DNA of 64,000 nt from positions 33,397-97,396 of the forward strand of contig NZ_FOBC01000005.1 in NCBI RefSeq assembly GCF_900109725.1. The letters run 5' to 3'. The first letter of the stretch is position 1. Each line of letters opens with the position of its first letter. Source of the stretch: Halomonas daqiaonensis (GTDB lineage Bacteria > Pseudomonadota > Gammaproteobacteria > Pseudomonadales > Halomonadaceae). Positions 52,361 to 61,550 of the stretch are shown in pieces. Both the position numbers and the translations under genes were made by a program. The notes beneath the pieces are model-generated. The model ran no database searches. It had not been told where the DNA came from and saw nothing but the letters and a program-made list of their open reading frames with translations.

Positions 52361-55300
52361 GCTGCTCTCCCTGTGAGTTCTGCCCAGCGCTTTTCGAGAC
52401 GCTTGATGGAGACCGGGAATTTCGTGCCCAGCTGCTGGGCGAAGAGCGAGACCCGCAGCTCCTCTATCCACCAGCCGAACTCCACCAGGGCCGGGTCCTC
52501 CACCCCACCGCGTCGCTCGCTCTCGCGGCGCGCGGCCAGGCGGGCCTCGAGGTCCTGGACCTCCTGCATGTGCATCTGGTCGCGCATGCGTTCCCGCGGC
52601 GCCTTCTCCAGGCGGATCAGCGCCGCTTCCATGTAGCGTGGGTACTCTTCGAGCCACTCCCCGGCTTCGCTGACGAAACCGGGATGTACCAGCCGCTGCA
52701 TCTGGGCCTTGAGGTCACTGTAGACTAGGGCCAGGGCCAGGTTCAGCTGTCCCTTGAGCACCTTGGTCACGGCCAGGTGACCCTTGAGGGCCTGCTCCAG
52801 GGTAGCCACCAGGGTCTGAGCCTGAGGCAGCAGGTCGTCGCGCCGCGCCTCGAGACGCTGTTCCAGTTCGCCTCGCGATCGCGGCAGCGGGTCGGTGGCC
52901 ACCACCTGGCGAAACACCCCGGCCACCACATCCTCGACGAGCTGCCGTTTGCTGCCCACCTTGGCGAACAACAGGGCACAGGTCTCGAGCCCCTTCAGTC
53001 GCTCGATGGCCCGCACCTGATCGGGCAAGTTTTCTATGGCCGCCTGTACCACGCCGCGGCGATGAGCTTCCCGGGCCTTGTCGGGATGATCGAACAGCTC
53101 GACCCGGAAGGTATCCTTGACGGGCACCAGGGCCGGATAGGCCTCCACCCGGATACCCGCCTGGGTGGTGACACGGGATTCCGGCAATGGCGTCTCGGGC
53201 AGGGCTTCGAGTTCGCCTTCGCCGCTGGCCTGCTTGGCCAGGGCCCGGGCGCCCTCTCCCGCGGCGGCCTCGAAGCGACGCTCCAGTTCGCGAGCATCGC
53301 GCCCCTGGCCCAGGGTCCGGCCCTGATGGTCGACCACCCGCAGGTTCATCACCAGATGCGGTTCCAACTGGTCGAACCGCCAATCATCGGGGTGCACGCG
53401 TACACCGGTGCGGCGACGCAGAAACTCGCCCAGCGCCTCGGTGAGCGGCACATCGCCCGGTGTCATGGTCTCGAGGGCGGCGTCGACCCAGTCGGGAATC
53501 GGCACCACCTGGCGGCGCACCGACTTGGGCAGCGACTTCATCAGCGCAATGCACTTCTCGCGCAACAGGCCCGGGACCAGCCATTCGAGCCGCGCCAGCG
53601 GCAACTGAGGCAGCATAGCCGCCGGCACGGTCAGCGTCACGCCGTCGTCCACGGCACCGGGCTCGAAGTGGTAGCTGAGCGGATAGCGCACCCCCCCCAG
53701 CACCAGCTCGTCGGGATAGTCGGCCTGGGTGATCTCCACCGCCTCCCGCGCCAGAAGGGCCGCGCGATCGAACTTCAGGATGTCGGGGTTCTCGCGTTCA
53801 GCCTTGCGGCGCCAGGCCTCGAAGCCCTTGCCGTTGATGATATCCGCCGGGATGCGCTCATCGTAGAAGGCGAAGAGGGTCTCCTCGTCAACCAGGATAT
53901 CGCGCTTGCGGGCGCGATCCTCGAGGCCCTCGACTTCTTCCACCAGCGCCCGGTTATGGGCGAAGAACTCGCCCTTGGTGCGGAATTCACCCTCCACCAG
54001 CGCCCGGCGGATGAAAATCTCCCGGGCCTCCTGCGGGGCGATGGGGCCATAGTGGACCTTGCGTCCGGCGACGATCGGCAGACCGAAGAGCGTGACCTGC
54101 TCGGTGGCGACCACCTGGGCACGCTTCATCTCCCAATGCGGCTCGGCATAGGAGCGCTTCACCAAATGACCGGCCAACGGCTCGATCCATTGGGGCTCGA
54201 TCCTCGCCACGGTGCGCGCAAAGAGCTTGCTGGTCTCGACCAACTCGAAGGCCATCAGCCATTTGGGCGATTTCTTGGCCAGCCCCGACCCCGGGTGGAT
54301 CAGGAACTTGCGGTTGCGTGCCCCCAGGTACTCGCGATTCTCGGTAAGCAATCCCAGGTGCGAGAGCAGCCCGGGGAGCAGTGCCTTGTGCAGGGTCACG
54401 GCGCTCTCTCGACGGGCCTCCTGGCGGGCCTTGTCGTCCACGTCCGGGGCATCGGCGGGGGGCCGTGGGGCCGGCGGCGGTACCTCGATCTGCATGTCAC
54501 GCAGCAGTTGGCGAAGCTGGCGAAAGGTGTCATGCCACTCGCGCAGGCGCAGGTAGTTGAGGTAGTGATCCTTGCACCAGCGCCGTAGACGGTTGCCGGA
54601 AAGCTCCTCCCGGGCAGCCTCGAAACCGTTCCACAGGTTGAGCAAGGCCACGAAGTCGGAATCCGGGTCCTGCCAACGGTGGTGTGCCTGGTCGGCGGCC
54701 TGGCGCTTGTCGGCCGGTCTATCTCGGGGGTCCTGAACCGCCAGGCCGGCGACGACGATCAGCACCTCGCGCAGGCCGCCCTGCTCATCGCCGGCCAGCA
54801 CCATGCGTGCCAGGCGCGGGTCGATGGGCAGCCGCGCCAGCTTGCGCCCAAGCGGCGTCAGGCGGTTGTCCGCATCCACCGCACCGAGTTCGAAGAGCAG
54901 TCGGAAGCCATCGGTGATGAAGCGCGAATCCGGCGGATCGACGAAGGGAAAGGCCTCGATATCACCCAGCTTCAGTGACAGCATCGAGAGGATCACTGAG
55001 GCCAGGTTGGTGCGGCGTATCTCCGGGTCGGTGAACTCGGGCCGAGCGAGGAAGTCCTCCTCATCATAGAGGCGGATGCAGACCCCCTCCGCTACGCGCC
55101 CGCAGCGCCCCTTGCGCTGGTTGGCGCTGGCCTGGCTGACCGGCTCCACCGGCAGGCGCTGGATCTTGGCCTTGTAGCTGTAGCGGCTGAGACGCACCAG
55201 GCCCGGGTCGATGACGTAGCGGATGCCAGGCACGGTGAGCGACGTCTCCGCCACGTTGGTGGAGAGCACGATGCGCCGCCCCGCATGGGGCGCGAAGACA

Positions 55301-56424
55301 CGGTTCTGCTCGGCATTGGAGAGCCGCGCGTAGAGCGGAAGGATCTCGGTGCCCTTGAGGTCGGCGCGGCGCAGCGTATCGGCGGTCTCACGTATCTCGC
55401 GCTCCCCGGGCAGGAACACCAGGATGTCGCGCGGGCCATGGAACCAGCGCTTGTCCCGCTCGACCTGCTCGATCTCCTCCACGGCATGGAGGATGCCTTC
55501 CTGCAGGGTGCGATCCTCCTCGTCGTCATCATCGCGTACCAGCGGGCGATAACGCACCTCCACCGGATAGGTGCGGCCCGAAACCTCCACCACCGGCGCC
55601 GGCTGGAGACGTCCCTGGTCATCCGAGCGCCCGAAGTGCTCCGCGAAGCGAGCCACGTCGATGGTTGCCGAGGTGATGATCACCTTGAGGTCGGGTCGCC
55701 GCGCGGTGAGGCGCTTGAGATAGCCAAGCAGGAAGTCGATATTGAGGCTGCGCTCGTGGGCCTCGTCGATGATGATGGCCTCGTAACGCATCAGGTCCGG
55801 GTCGTGGCGAGTCTCGGCGAGCAGGATGCCGTCGGTCATCAGCTTGACCAGGGTGTCGTCGCTGCTCTGGTCGGTGAAACGCACCTGGTAGCCCACCTGC
55901 TCGCCCAGCGGCACCTGGAGCTCCTCGGCGAGGCGGCTGGCCACCGAACGCGCCGCCAGGCGCCGCGGCTGGGTGTGGCCGATCAGCCCACGGCGCCCCA
56001 GGCCCAGCTCCAGGCAGATCTTGGGCAGCTGGGTGGTCTTGCCCGAGCCGGTCTCTCCGGCCACCACAACCACCTGATGCTCGCGCAAGGCCTCGAGGAT
56101 GTCCTCACGACGCTCCGCAACCGGCAGCGATGACGGATACTCGAGGGCCACCGGCCGCGCTCGACGTCGCGCGACCTGCTGCCGCGAACGCTCGAGCGCG
56201 CGGCGCACCTCGGCGAGGCCATGATCGACGGGCTTGCCCTCCTTCAGGCGACGGCGCAGCCCGCGCAGTCGCTTGTCCAGAGTCGGAACATCGCGTCGCA
56301 GGGCATCGCCGAGGTCGCGACTCAGGGCGTCGAGCTCGGCGGCTTCCTCGGCAGTGGTGGTGGGGGCCTGGCGGGTCTCGGTGGTCACGGTCTCTACGGG
56401 TCGTCTCCGGGTCTCGGTCGTCAT
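52357..56424 (-). CDS. hrpA: ATP-dependent RNA helicase HrpA
   Basis: A 1355-residue DEAH helicase, the usual HrpA size. Walker A is GETGSGKT near residue 124, the DEAH box is in IIIDEAHERSLN, and QRKGRCGRVAEG is motif VI. Helicase, ratchet, OB and the long C-terminal DUF3418 region follow in order. It acts in rescue of stalled ribosomes in E. coli. The ATG at 56424 directly follows a terminator-like hairpin and T6; a GTG at 56388 (VTTETRQ) is another possible start and the two share a repeated ETVTTETR-like text. Confidence 0.92.
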   Translation of the reverse strand: MTTETRRRPVETVTTETRQAPTTTAEEAAELDALSRDLGDALRRDVPTLDKRLRGLRRRLKEGKPVDHGLAEVRRALERSRQQVARRRARPVALEYPSSLPVAERREDILEALREHQVVVVAGETGSGKTTQLPKICLELGLGRRGLIGHTQPRRLAARSVASRLAEELQVPLGEQVGYQVRFTDQSSDDTLVKLMTDGILLAETRHDPDLMRYEAIIIDEAHERSLNIDFLLGYLKRLTARRPDLKVIITSATIDVARFAEHFGRSDDQGRLQPAPVVEVSGRTYPVEVRYRPLVRDDDDEEDRTLQEGILHAVEEIEQVERDKRWFHGPRDILVFLPGEREIRETADTLRRADLKGTEILPLYARLSNAEQNRVFAPHAGRRIVLSTNVAETSLTVPGIRYVIDPGLVRLSRYSYKAKIQRLPVEPVSQASANQRKGRCGRVAEGVCIRLYDEEDFLARPEFTDPEIRRTNLASVILSMLSLKLGDIEAFPFVDPPDSRFITDGFRLLFELGAVDADNRLTPLGRKLARLPIDPRLARMVLAGDEQGGLREVLIVVAGLAVQDPRDRPADKRQAADQAHHRWQDPDSDFVALLNLWNGFEAAREELSGNRLRRWCKDHYLNYLRLREWHDTFRQLRQLLRDMQIEVPPPAPRPPADAPDVDDKARQEARRESAVTLHKALLPGLLSHLGLLTENREYLGARNRKFLIHPGSGLAKKSPKWLMAFELVETSKLFARTVARIEPQWIEPLAGHLVKRSYAEPHWEMKRAQVVATEQVTLFGLPIVAGRKVHYGPIAPQEAREIFIRRALVEGEFRTKGEFFAHNRALVEEVEGLEDRARKRDILVDEETLFAFYDERIPADIINGKGFEAWRRKAERENPDILKFDRAALLAREAVEITQADYPDELVLGGVRYPLSYHFEPGAVDDGVTLTVPAAMLPQLPLARLEWLVPGLLREKCIALMKSLPKSVRRQVVPIPDWVDAALETMTPGDVPLTEALGEFLRRRTGVRVHPDDWRFDQLEPHLVMNLRVVDHQGRTLGQGRDARELERRFEAAAGEGARALAKQASGEGELEALPETPLPESRVTTQAGIRVEAYPALVPVKDTFRVELFDHPDKAREAHRRGVVQAAIENLPDQVRAIERLKGLETCALLFAKVGSKRQLVEDVVAGVFRQVVATDPLPRSRGELEQRLEARRDDLLPQAQTLVATLEQALKGHLAVTKVLKGQLNLALALVYSDLKAQMQRLVHPGFVSEAGEWLEEYPRYMEAALIRLEKAPRERMRDQMHMQEVQDLEARLAARRESERRGGVEDPALVEFGWWIEELRVSLFAQQLGTKFPVSIKRLEKRWAELTGRAA

Positions 56425-56458
56425 AAAAAACGGCCCGCCCGGGACTCCCGGAACGGGC
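56425..56458 (-). terminator. Terminator-like hairpin abutting the hrpA start codon
   Basis: On the minus strand a stem GCCCG / CGGGC encloses a second stem CCGGG-AGT-CCCGG, followed by CG and six T, then the hrpA ATG. It has the form of an intrinsic terminator placed in the leader. Confidence 0.65.
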
Positions 56459-56572
56459 AGTACATTGTAACGCCGCGGTCACGATGGCGCCTAATCGGAG
56501 CCATCAAGAGTGGCTATAAGGCTACAATATGGAAGCTATCGGCTCCCGCGCGCCCCCGCTGAACGTGATAGC

Positions 56573-56600
56573 GAGCCCGGCAGCCCTGGCTGCCGGGCTC
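56573..56600 (-). terminator. Hairpin at the fadD stop
   Basis: A long inverted repeat, arm GAGCCCGGCAGCC, begins at the fadD stop codon. It lacks a T run on the minus strand; it may end fadD together with the hairpin at 56425-56458. Confidence 0.5.
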
Positions 56601-58275
56601 ATTCCTCGGCTTTTTCGCGCTCTTCGTCACGAAGCTGGCGTCGCAATACCTTCCCCACGTTCGTCTTGGGCAACTCATCGCGAAACTCAACATAGCGGGG
56701 CACCTTGTAGCCGGAGAGATCCTTCTTGCACCAGGCCCGCAGAGTCTCGGTATCGAGGCTTTCGTCCCGGGCGACGACGAACAGCTTGATCGCCTCGCCG
56801 CTGGTCTCGTCGGGCACCCCCACGGCCGCAGACTCGATGACGCCCGGATGGGCCGCTACCACGTCCTCGATCTCGTTGGGGTACACGTTGAAACCGGAAA
56901 CCAAGATCATGTCCTTCTTGCGGTCGACGATGCGGATATAGCCATCCGGTTGGAGCACGGCAATATCACCGGTACGGAACCAGCCCTGGTCGTCGATCGA
57001 CTCTGCGGTTTCCTCGTCTAGATTCCAGTAACCCTTCATCACCTGGGGTCCCCTGACGCAGAGCTCCCCTGCGGTGTCGAGGGGCGCATCCCGGCCATCG
57101 GCATCCAGCACCTTGACCTCGGTCCCGGCCACCGGCTTGCCGATGGTGCCAAGCTGGATGGCATCCACCGGATTGAAGCTGACGATCGGCGAGGTCTCGG
57201 TCAGGCCATAGCCCTCGGCCACTGGACAGCCGGTGACCTCCTCCCAGCGCTGCGCAGCGGCACGCGTCAGGGCCATGCCACCGGAGATGGTCAGATGCAG
57301 CCGGGAGAAGTCGAGACGGCGGAAGTCTTCACGGTTGCACAGGGCGTTGAAGAGGGTATTGAGCCCGATGAAGCCGGTGAAGGAGAGCCCCTTGAGGGTC
57401 TTGACGAAGCCATCCAGGTCGCGCGGGTTGGTTATCAGCACCGAGTGATTGCCAGTCTCCATCATGAACAGACAGTTCACCGTGAAGGTGTAGATATGGT
57501 AGACGGGCAGCGGGGCGATGATGGTCTCGGCGCCGTCGGTCAGGGCCGGGCCGATGGCCTGGCGAGCCTGAAGCATGTTGGCCACCAGATTGCGGTGGGT
57601 CAGCATGGCCCCCTTGGCCCACCCCGTGGTACCGCCGGTGTACTGCAGCGCGGCGATGTCATCGGGACCGAGGGTAACATCCAGATGGCGAAGCCCAGCG
57701 CCGGCGCGAAGGGCCTTTCGCATCGGCGTGGCACCGGGCAAGGCGTAGGCAGGCACCATCCGCTTGACATACTTGACCACCGCATTGATCAACTGGCGTT
57801 TAGGGAAGCCGTGCAGGTCACCCAACTCGGTGACCACCACGTGCCGGATATCGGTGCGCTCGAGGATCCGTTCGAGCTTGTCGGCCATATTGGCCAGTAT
57901 GACGATAGCCCGGACGCCAGAGTCCTTGAACTGGTGGACCATCTCTCGCTCGGTATACAGCGGGTTGGTATTGACCACTACCAGCCCAGCCCGCAGGGCA
58001 CCGAAGACCGCCACCGGGAACTGCAGCACATTGGGCAACTGAATGGCGATATGGTCTCCCGGTTCCAGCGTGGTCTCCTGCTGCAGCCAGGCGGCAAAGT
58101 CAGCGGAGAGACGATCGAGTTCGGCATAGGTCAGCACTCTATCCATGCAGCTGAACGCCGGCTTGTCGGCAAATCGGGCCACGGATGAGTGGAAGACCTC
58201 CATCACCGAGGCGTAGTCGTCGAGCCCTTCGAGGGGCTGACCGGTCAGGATGGCGGGCTTGGCGTTCTCGCTCAT
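56599..58275 (-). CDS. fadD: Long-chain fatty-acid--CoA ligase
   Basis: A 558-residue AMP-forming ligase, the usual FadD length. YTGGTTGWAKGAMLTH is the ATP loop, GYGLTETSP the second motif, GWFRTGDIAV the third, and DMILVSGFNVYPNEIED the linker of FadD. The catalytic Lys is in KTNVGKVLRR. It activates imported fatty acids for beta-oxidation. GGAG lies 7 bases before the ATG at 58275. A PsrA-like site lies about 97-110 bases upstream. Confidence 0.92.
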   Translation of the reverse strand: MSENAKPAILTGQPLEGLDDYASVMEVFHSSVARFADKPAFSCMDRVLTYAELDRLSADFAAWLQQETTLEPGDHIAIQLPNVLQFPVAVFGALRAGLVVVNTNPLYTEREMVHQFKDSGVRAIVILANMADKLERILERTDIRHVVVTELGDLHGFPKRQLINAVVKYVKRMVPAYALPGATPMRKALRAGAGLRHLDVTLGPDDIAALQYTGGTTGWAKGAMLTHRNLVANMLQARQAIGPALTDGAETIIAPLPVYHIYTFTVNCLFMMETGNHSVLITNPRDLDGFVKTLKGLSFTGFIGLNTLFNALCNREDFRRLDFSRLHLTISGGMALTRAAAQRWEEVTGCPVAEGYGLTETSPIVSFNPVDAIQLGTIGKPVAGTEVKVLDADGRDAPLDTAGELCVRGPQVMKGYWNLDEETAESIDDQGWFRTGDIAVLQPDGYIRIVDRKKDMILVSGFNVYPNEIEDVVAAHPGVIESAAVGVPDETSGEAIKLFVVARDESLDTETLRAWCKKDLSGYKVPRYVEFRDELPKTNVGKVLRRQLRDEEREKAEE

Positions 58276-58371
58276 GGTCAATCTCCATGCTGCGGCTGAT
58301 GTCATCAGCAGACTTGTTGTTCTGTGCGTCTACCTTATACCTGCGGTTCCGTGACTGTAAAACACACGATT

Positions 58372-58385
58372 GAAACTTACGTTTT
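58372..58385 (-). promoter_or_regulatory. PsrA-like site upstream of fadD
   Basis: GAAAC-TTAC-GTTTT matches the PsrA consensus (G/C)AAAC-N2-4-GTTT(G/C) except for the last base. It overlaps the yafJ stop codon. Confidence 0.45.
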
Positions 58386-59165
58386 AAATCGCGCCCGTAT
58401 CTCGCCGCCCTGCCAGACCAGCAGCTCGCCGGGGACCATGCGTACCCACGCCTCGTTGTCGGTGAGCGGCTCGGTGGCAATCACCGAGACCACATCGTCG
58501 GGCGTAGTGTGCTCGGCGAAGTTGACGGCCAGCTCGGCATCCGAGAGGCTTGCCCTGCCGAAGGGCGCCCGCCGGGTGATGTGGGCCAGCTTGGAGGAGC
58601 AGTAGGTATAGAGGTATTCGCCATCGGCCAGCAGCAGATTGAACACCCCCAGACCACGCAGTCGTTCGCAGAGACCGTGGAGGGTCTCCCAGAGGGCATG
58701 ACGCTGGCCGTCATCGTCCGGCGGTTCGGGAAAGGCTCCGCGCAGCTCGCCGAGCAGCCAGCAGAAGGCATGCTCGCTGTCGGTCGTCCCCACCGGGCGA
58801 TAGAAGGAGTGCGGCAAGGCCTGCCAGTCGGCGAGTTGCCCATTATGGGCATAGCACCAGGGACGCCCCCACATCTCGCGGACGAAGGGGTGGGTGTTGG
58901 CCAGGCGCACCTGACCGACATTGGCTTGTCTGATATGACTGATGACGATGTTCGACTTGATCGGGTAGTCGCAGATCAGCCGGGCGATGGGTGATTGCAC
59001 CGAGGGATGCGGGTCGCGAAAGTCGCGATATCCACCCTCTTCATAAAAGGCGATCCCCCAGCCATCGCGGTGAGGCCCGGTGCCGCCGCCACGGTGAAGG
59101 AAGCCGGTAAAGCTGAAGCAGATATCAGTGGGTACATTGGCGCTCATGCCCAGAAGTTCACACAT
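58377..59165 (-). CDS. yafJ: Class II glutamine amidotransferase YafJ
   Basis: A 262-residue Ntn-type amidotransferase. The ATG at 59165 puts Cys at residue 2 (MCELLGMSAN), the nucleophile after Met removal. HRGGGTGPHRDGWGIAFY and YAHNGQLADW are substrate-pocket motifs. Glutaminase activity is expected; the acceptor is unknown. AGGGAGG lies before the start. Its start overlaps the stop of the VWA gene by 8 bases. Confidence 0.87.
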   Translation of the reverse strand: MCELLGMSANVPTDICFSFTGFLHRGGGTGPHRDGWGIAFYEEGGYRDFRDPHPSVQSPIARLICDYPIKSNIVISHIRQANVGQVRLANTHPFVREMWGRPWCYAHNGQLADWQALPHSFYRPVGTTDSEHAFCWLLGELRGAFPEPPDDDGQRHALWETLHGLCERLRGLGVFNLLLADGEYLYTYCSSKLAHITRRAPFGRASLSDAELAVNFAEHTTPDDVVSVIATEPLTDNEAWVRMVPGELLVWQGGEIRARFKT

Positions 59166-61011
59166 GGGGTTCCTCCCTGTGCATGGGGCGTTGCGCACGG
59201 CGACGCCGGCTCAGGCTGACCACCCGCCACAGCAACACTGCCATCGCCACGGCTGCCACGACGCCCCAGAGGCGCGGGTCACCGCGATGTGCCTCCCATA
59301 ACCGCTGCAGGCCCGGCATTCCCGCCTGCCAGAGATCACGCGCCTTCTCGGGCAGACGATTGACCCAGGTGACGAAGCGGTCGGCCAAGGTTTCGGTAGA
59401 CGGCTGTGATCCGTCACTCTGACTTCCGTTCTCGAAGCGCTCGGTAGCCAGAATCGGCCCGGCCACATCCGCCAGGTCGATGCCAACGCGGCCTTCCGGA
59501 TTGAGCATCAGGCGCGGCAAGGCAAGCTCGCGGGTCTCGCCATCCAGCTCGATGATGGCACTGAGCAGCATTGGCCGACTCAGTGCCTCGTCATGTTCGG
59601 GCAGATCGAGATGCCAGCGCGACGACCCGACTGCCCGAGCCTCGAGACGCTCTCCCTGCAGCTCAGCATGGATCTCGGTGTTGTCGCGATTCAGCCGGGG
59701 GTGCTCTGCGACCAGCACTACCCGCCCGTCCCTGGGCCGATACACCGCCCCGATAGCCGGTAGCACGTTCACCGCCTGCACTCGCTGGCGGTAGAATGAC
59801 TCTCCCTCGGCACGGATCACCAGATGCGCATTGCCGGTCAGGGCCGGCGCTGGCAGGCGGCCACGGAAGCGACCCGACTCGGCCTGCAGCGTGACCCGGG
59901 ACTGTACCGCCCCCTCGCTGTCCTGCAGCGAGACAGAAAGGGTGAGCGCTTCCTCTCCCTCGCCGAGGGGATCACCATCGCGCTCCATCCAGGCCTCCAC
60001 CGGAACTTCGAAGCCCAGGTAGAGGGTGGCCGGCATATCGGCAGTGCGCAGGTGAAGCGGGGAGGCGACATTGACGCGACTGCCCTCGCCTACCCGTCCC
60101 TCCAGACGCCACTCGCCGACCTGGGGGTCGGGCACCCGGATCAGGTCGAAACGCGGCTCCATCTGCCAGCGAATGGCGTCCGGTGCATCTTCGGCCCGGT
60201 AGCGAGTGCCATCCGGGGCGATCAGGGTCAGGGGGCCGTCTTCGGGCTCATGAAAGACCAGCGCCGAGAAGGTCTCCACCTCGTCGTCGATGACGAAGCG
60301 CCCCTCCTCCAGCGGCACCTGGTCGGCAGGAAAGATACGCTCGATGATGTCGAGAAAGGCGCCCAGCAGGCTCTCGGGATTCTCCGCGAGCGCTGCCAGT
60401 CCCCCGGTGGACTGGGCCAGCCGCTCCACCAAGGCCAGGTCGGCCTGGTCGGAAAAGGCGATGGCATGAATGGCCACGCCCTGGTCGGCCAGCTCGGCGG
60501 CCAGCTCATCCACCAGGCGCACCCGTGAGGCATCGTCGACTTCGGGCTTGGCCCCCCGCGCCGGCGGGAGGTCGACCATGCCATCGGTGAGCAGTACAAG
60601 ATGTCGCCAGCCATTGGCCTCGGCCTTAGCCGCCTCGCGCAAGGCCATTTCGATATCGGTGTTCTGCTGATACTCCTGGAGGGCAGGCGACAGGCCCAGA
60701 GCCCGTTCGCGCCAAGCCGCATCCACCTCGTCCAGCGGCAGGGGGTTGTCGACCGTCGCGCCGAAGGTCCAGACGCCCGCCGTAGCACCATTCGGTAGCA
60801 GCGCCACGAGCATGTCCAGGGCACTGAGCGCCAGGCGGTCGGGATCGTTCTCCTTCATGCTGCCGGAGACATCGACCACCACCCGGACGTCCGGATGCTC
60901 CTCCTCGTCGACCTGTGCCAACGAGGCGTCTGCCCAGAGCCACAGGGCACAGCCGATGGCCATCGTCCCGATCAGCCGGCCGCAAGGCCTTTCCATGCCA
61001 CGCCCGCGCAT
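59158..61011 (-). CDS. VWA-domain membrane protein
   Basis: A 617-residue protein. A signal peptide ends near residue 32 (SLAQVDEE follows). Residues 40-235 are a von Willebrand A domain with an intact MIDAS start, DVSGSMKEND, and LLTDGMVD as a later site. The middle 300 residues look like beta-rich periplasmic domains. One membrane segment near residues 582-600 is followed by an Arg-rich cytoplasmic end. GAGGAG lies before the start. It may anchor or sense a partner at the envelope; no MoxR ATPase is adjacent. Confidence 0.78.
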   Translation of the reverse strand: MRGRGMERPCGRLIGTMAIGCALWLWADASLAQVDEEEHPDVRVVVDVSGSMKENDPDRLALSALDMLVALLPNGATAGVWTFGATVDNPLPLDEVDAAWRERALGLSPALQEYQQNTDIEMALREAAKAEANGWRHLVLLTDGMVDLPPARGAKPEVDDASRVRLVDELAAELADQGVAIHAIAFSDQADLALVERLAQSTGGLAALAENPESLLGAFLDIIERIFPADQVPLEEGRFVIDDEVETFSALVFHEPEDGPLTLIAPDGTRYRAEDAPDAIRWQMEPRFDLIRVPDPQVGEWRLEGRVGEGSRVNVASPLHLRTADMPATLYLGFEVPVEAWMERDGDPLGEGEEALTLSVSLQDSEGAVQSRVTLQAESGRFRGRLPAPALTGNAHLVIRAEGESFYRQRVQAVNVLPAIGAVYRPRDGRVVLVAEHPRLNRDNTEIHAELQGERLEARAVGSSRWHLDLPEHDEALSRPMLLSAIIELDGETRELALPRLMLNPEGRVGIDLADVAGPILATERFENGSQSDGSQPSTETLADRFVTWVNRLPEKARDLWQAGMPGLQRLWEAHRGDPRLWGVVAAVAMAVLLWRVVSLSRRRRAQRPMHREEPHV

Positions 61012-61035
61012 TGGGGCTCCTCATTTGCCGATGAT

Positions 61036-61479
61036 TTAGCCGATGATCGGCTCCTGGCGCTCGCCGCGGTCACCGCGATGGGAACCGACGGGCGCCTCCT
61101 CAGCCATATCCGCGTAGTCATCATCACGAGTGTCGCGATGACGACCACGCCACCACAGCAGCAGCCCCACCAGAAATCCCAGTCCGGCTCCCACCATGAC
61201 CAGCACAGCGGCCGGCCCAAGTGTCGCGCCGCTGTCCTCGAGGAGGGCCACGGCTGCCACCACCACCGCCGGGGCGAAGCCGGAGTAGAACTCGCCCTCC
61301 TCCAGCAGTGGCAGGCGAAAATGGGCCGGTGTCCACATCACGCCGGCCACCAGCCAGGTGATCACGAGCCGGGGCAGCCGTGGCAGGAAGGCCAGCCCCA
61401 GGTAGCCGGTCAGCAGCACGACCAGCGACAACACGACATAGACCAGCCATAGTAGGGTTATCGAATCCGAAATCAGCAT
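61036..61479 (-). CDS. Small inner-membrane protein, unknown function
   Basis: A 147-residue protein with about four hydrophobic segments in the first 110 residues (LLWLVYVVLSLVVLLTG, LVITWLVAGVMW and two later ones). The C-terminus is charged, with RGRHRDTRDDD and GDRGERQE. GAGG lies 5 bases before the ATG at 61479. It leads the minus-strand run into the VWA gene (24-base gap), so it may act with it. I know no family. Confidence 0.68.
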   Translation of the reverse strand: MLISDSITLLWLVYVVLSLVVLLTGYLGLAFLPRLPRLVITWLVAGVMWTPAHFRLPLLEEGEFYSGFAPAVVVAAVALLEDSGATLGPAAVLVMVGAGLGFLVGLLLWWRGRHRDTRDDDYADMAEEAPVGSHRGDRGERQEPIIG

Positions 61480-61550
61480 CACGACCTCGCGATATGTGCG
61501 TCCACGACGCACGTTCTTGAAAATACACTGAGTATGGTACATCTCGCGCA

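Noticed and set aside
52777..54588. A 603-residue open frame opposite hrpA
   Set aside because: HrpA is complete on the minus strand; the opposite frame is low-complexity antisense text.
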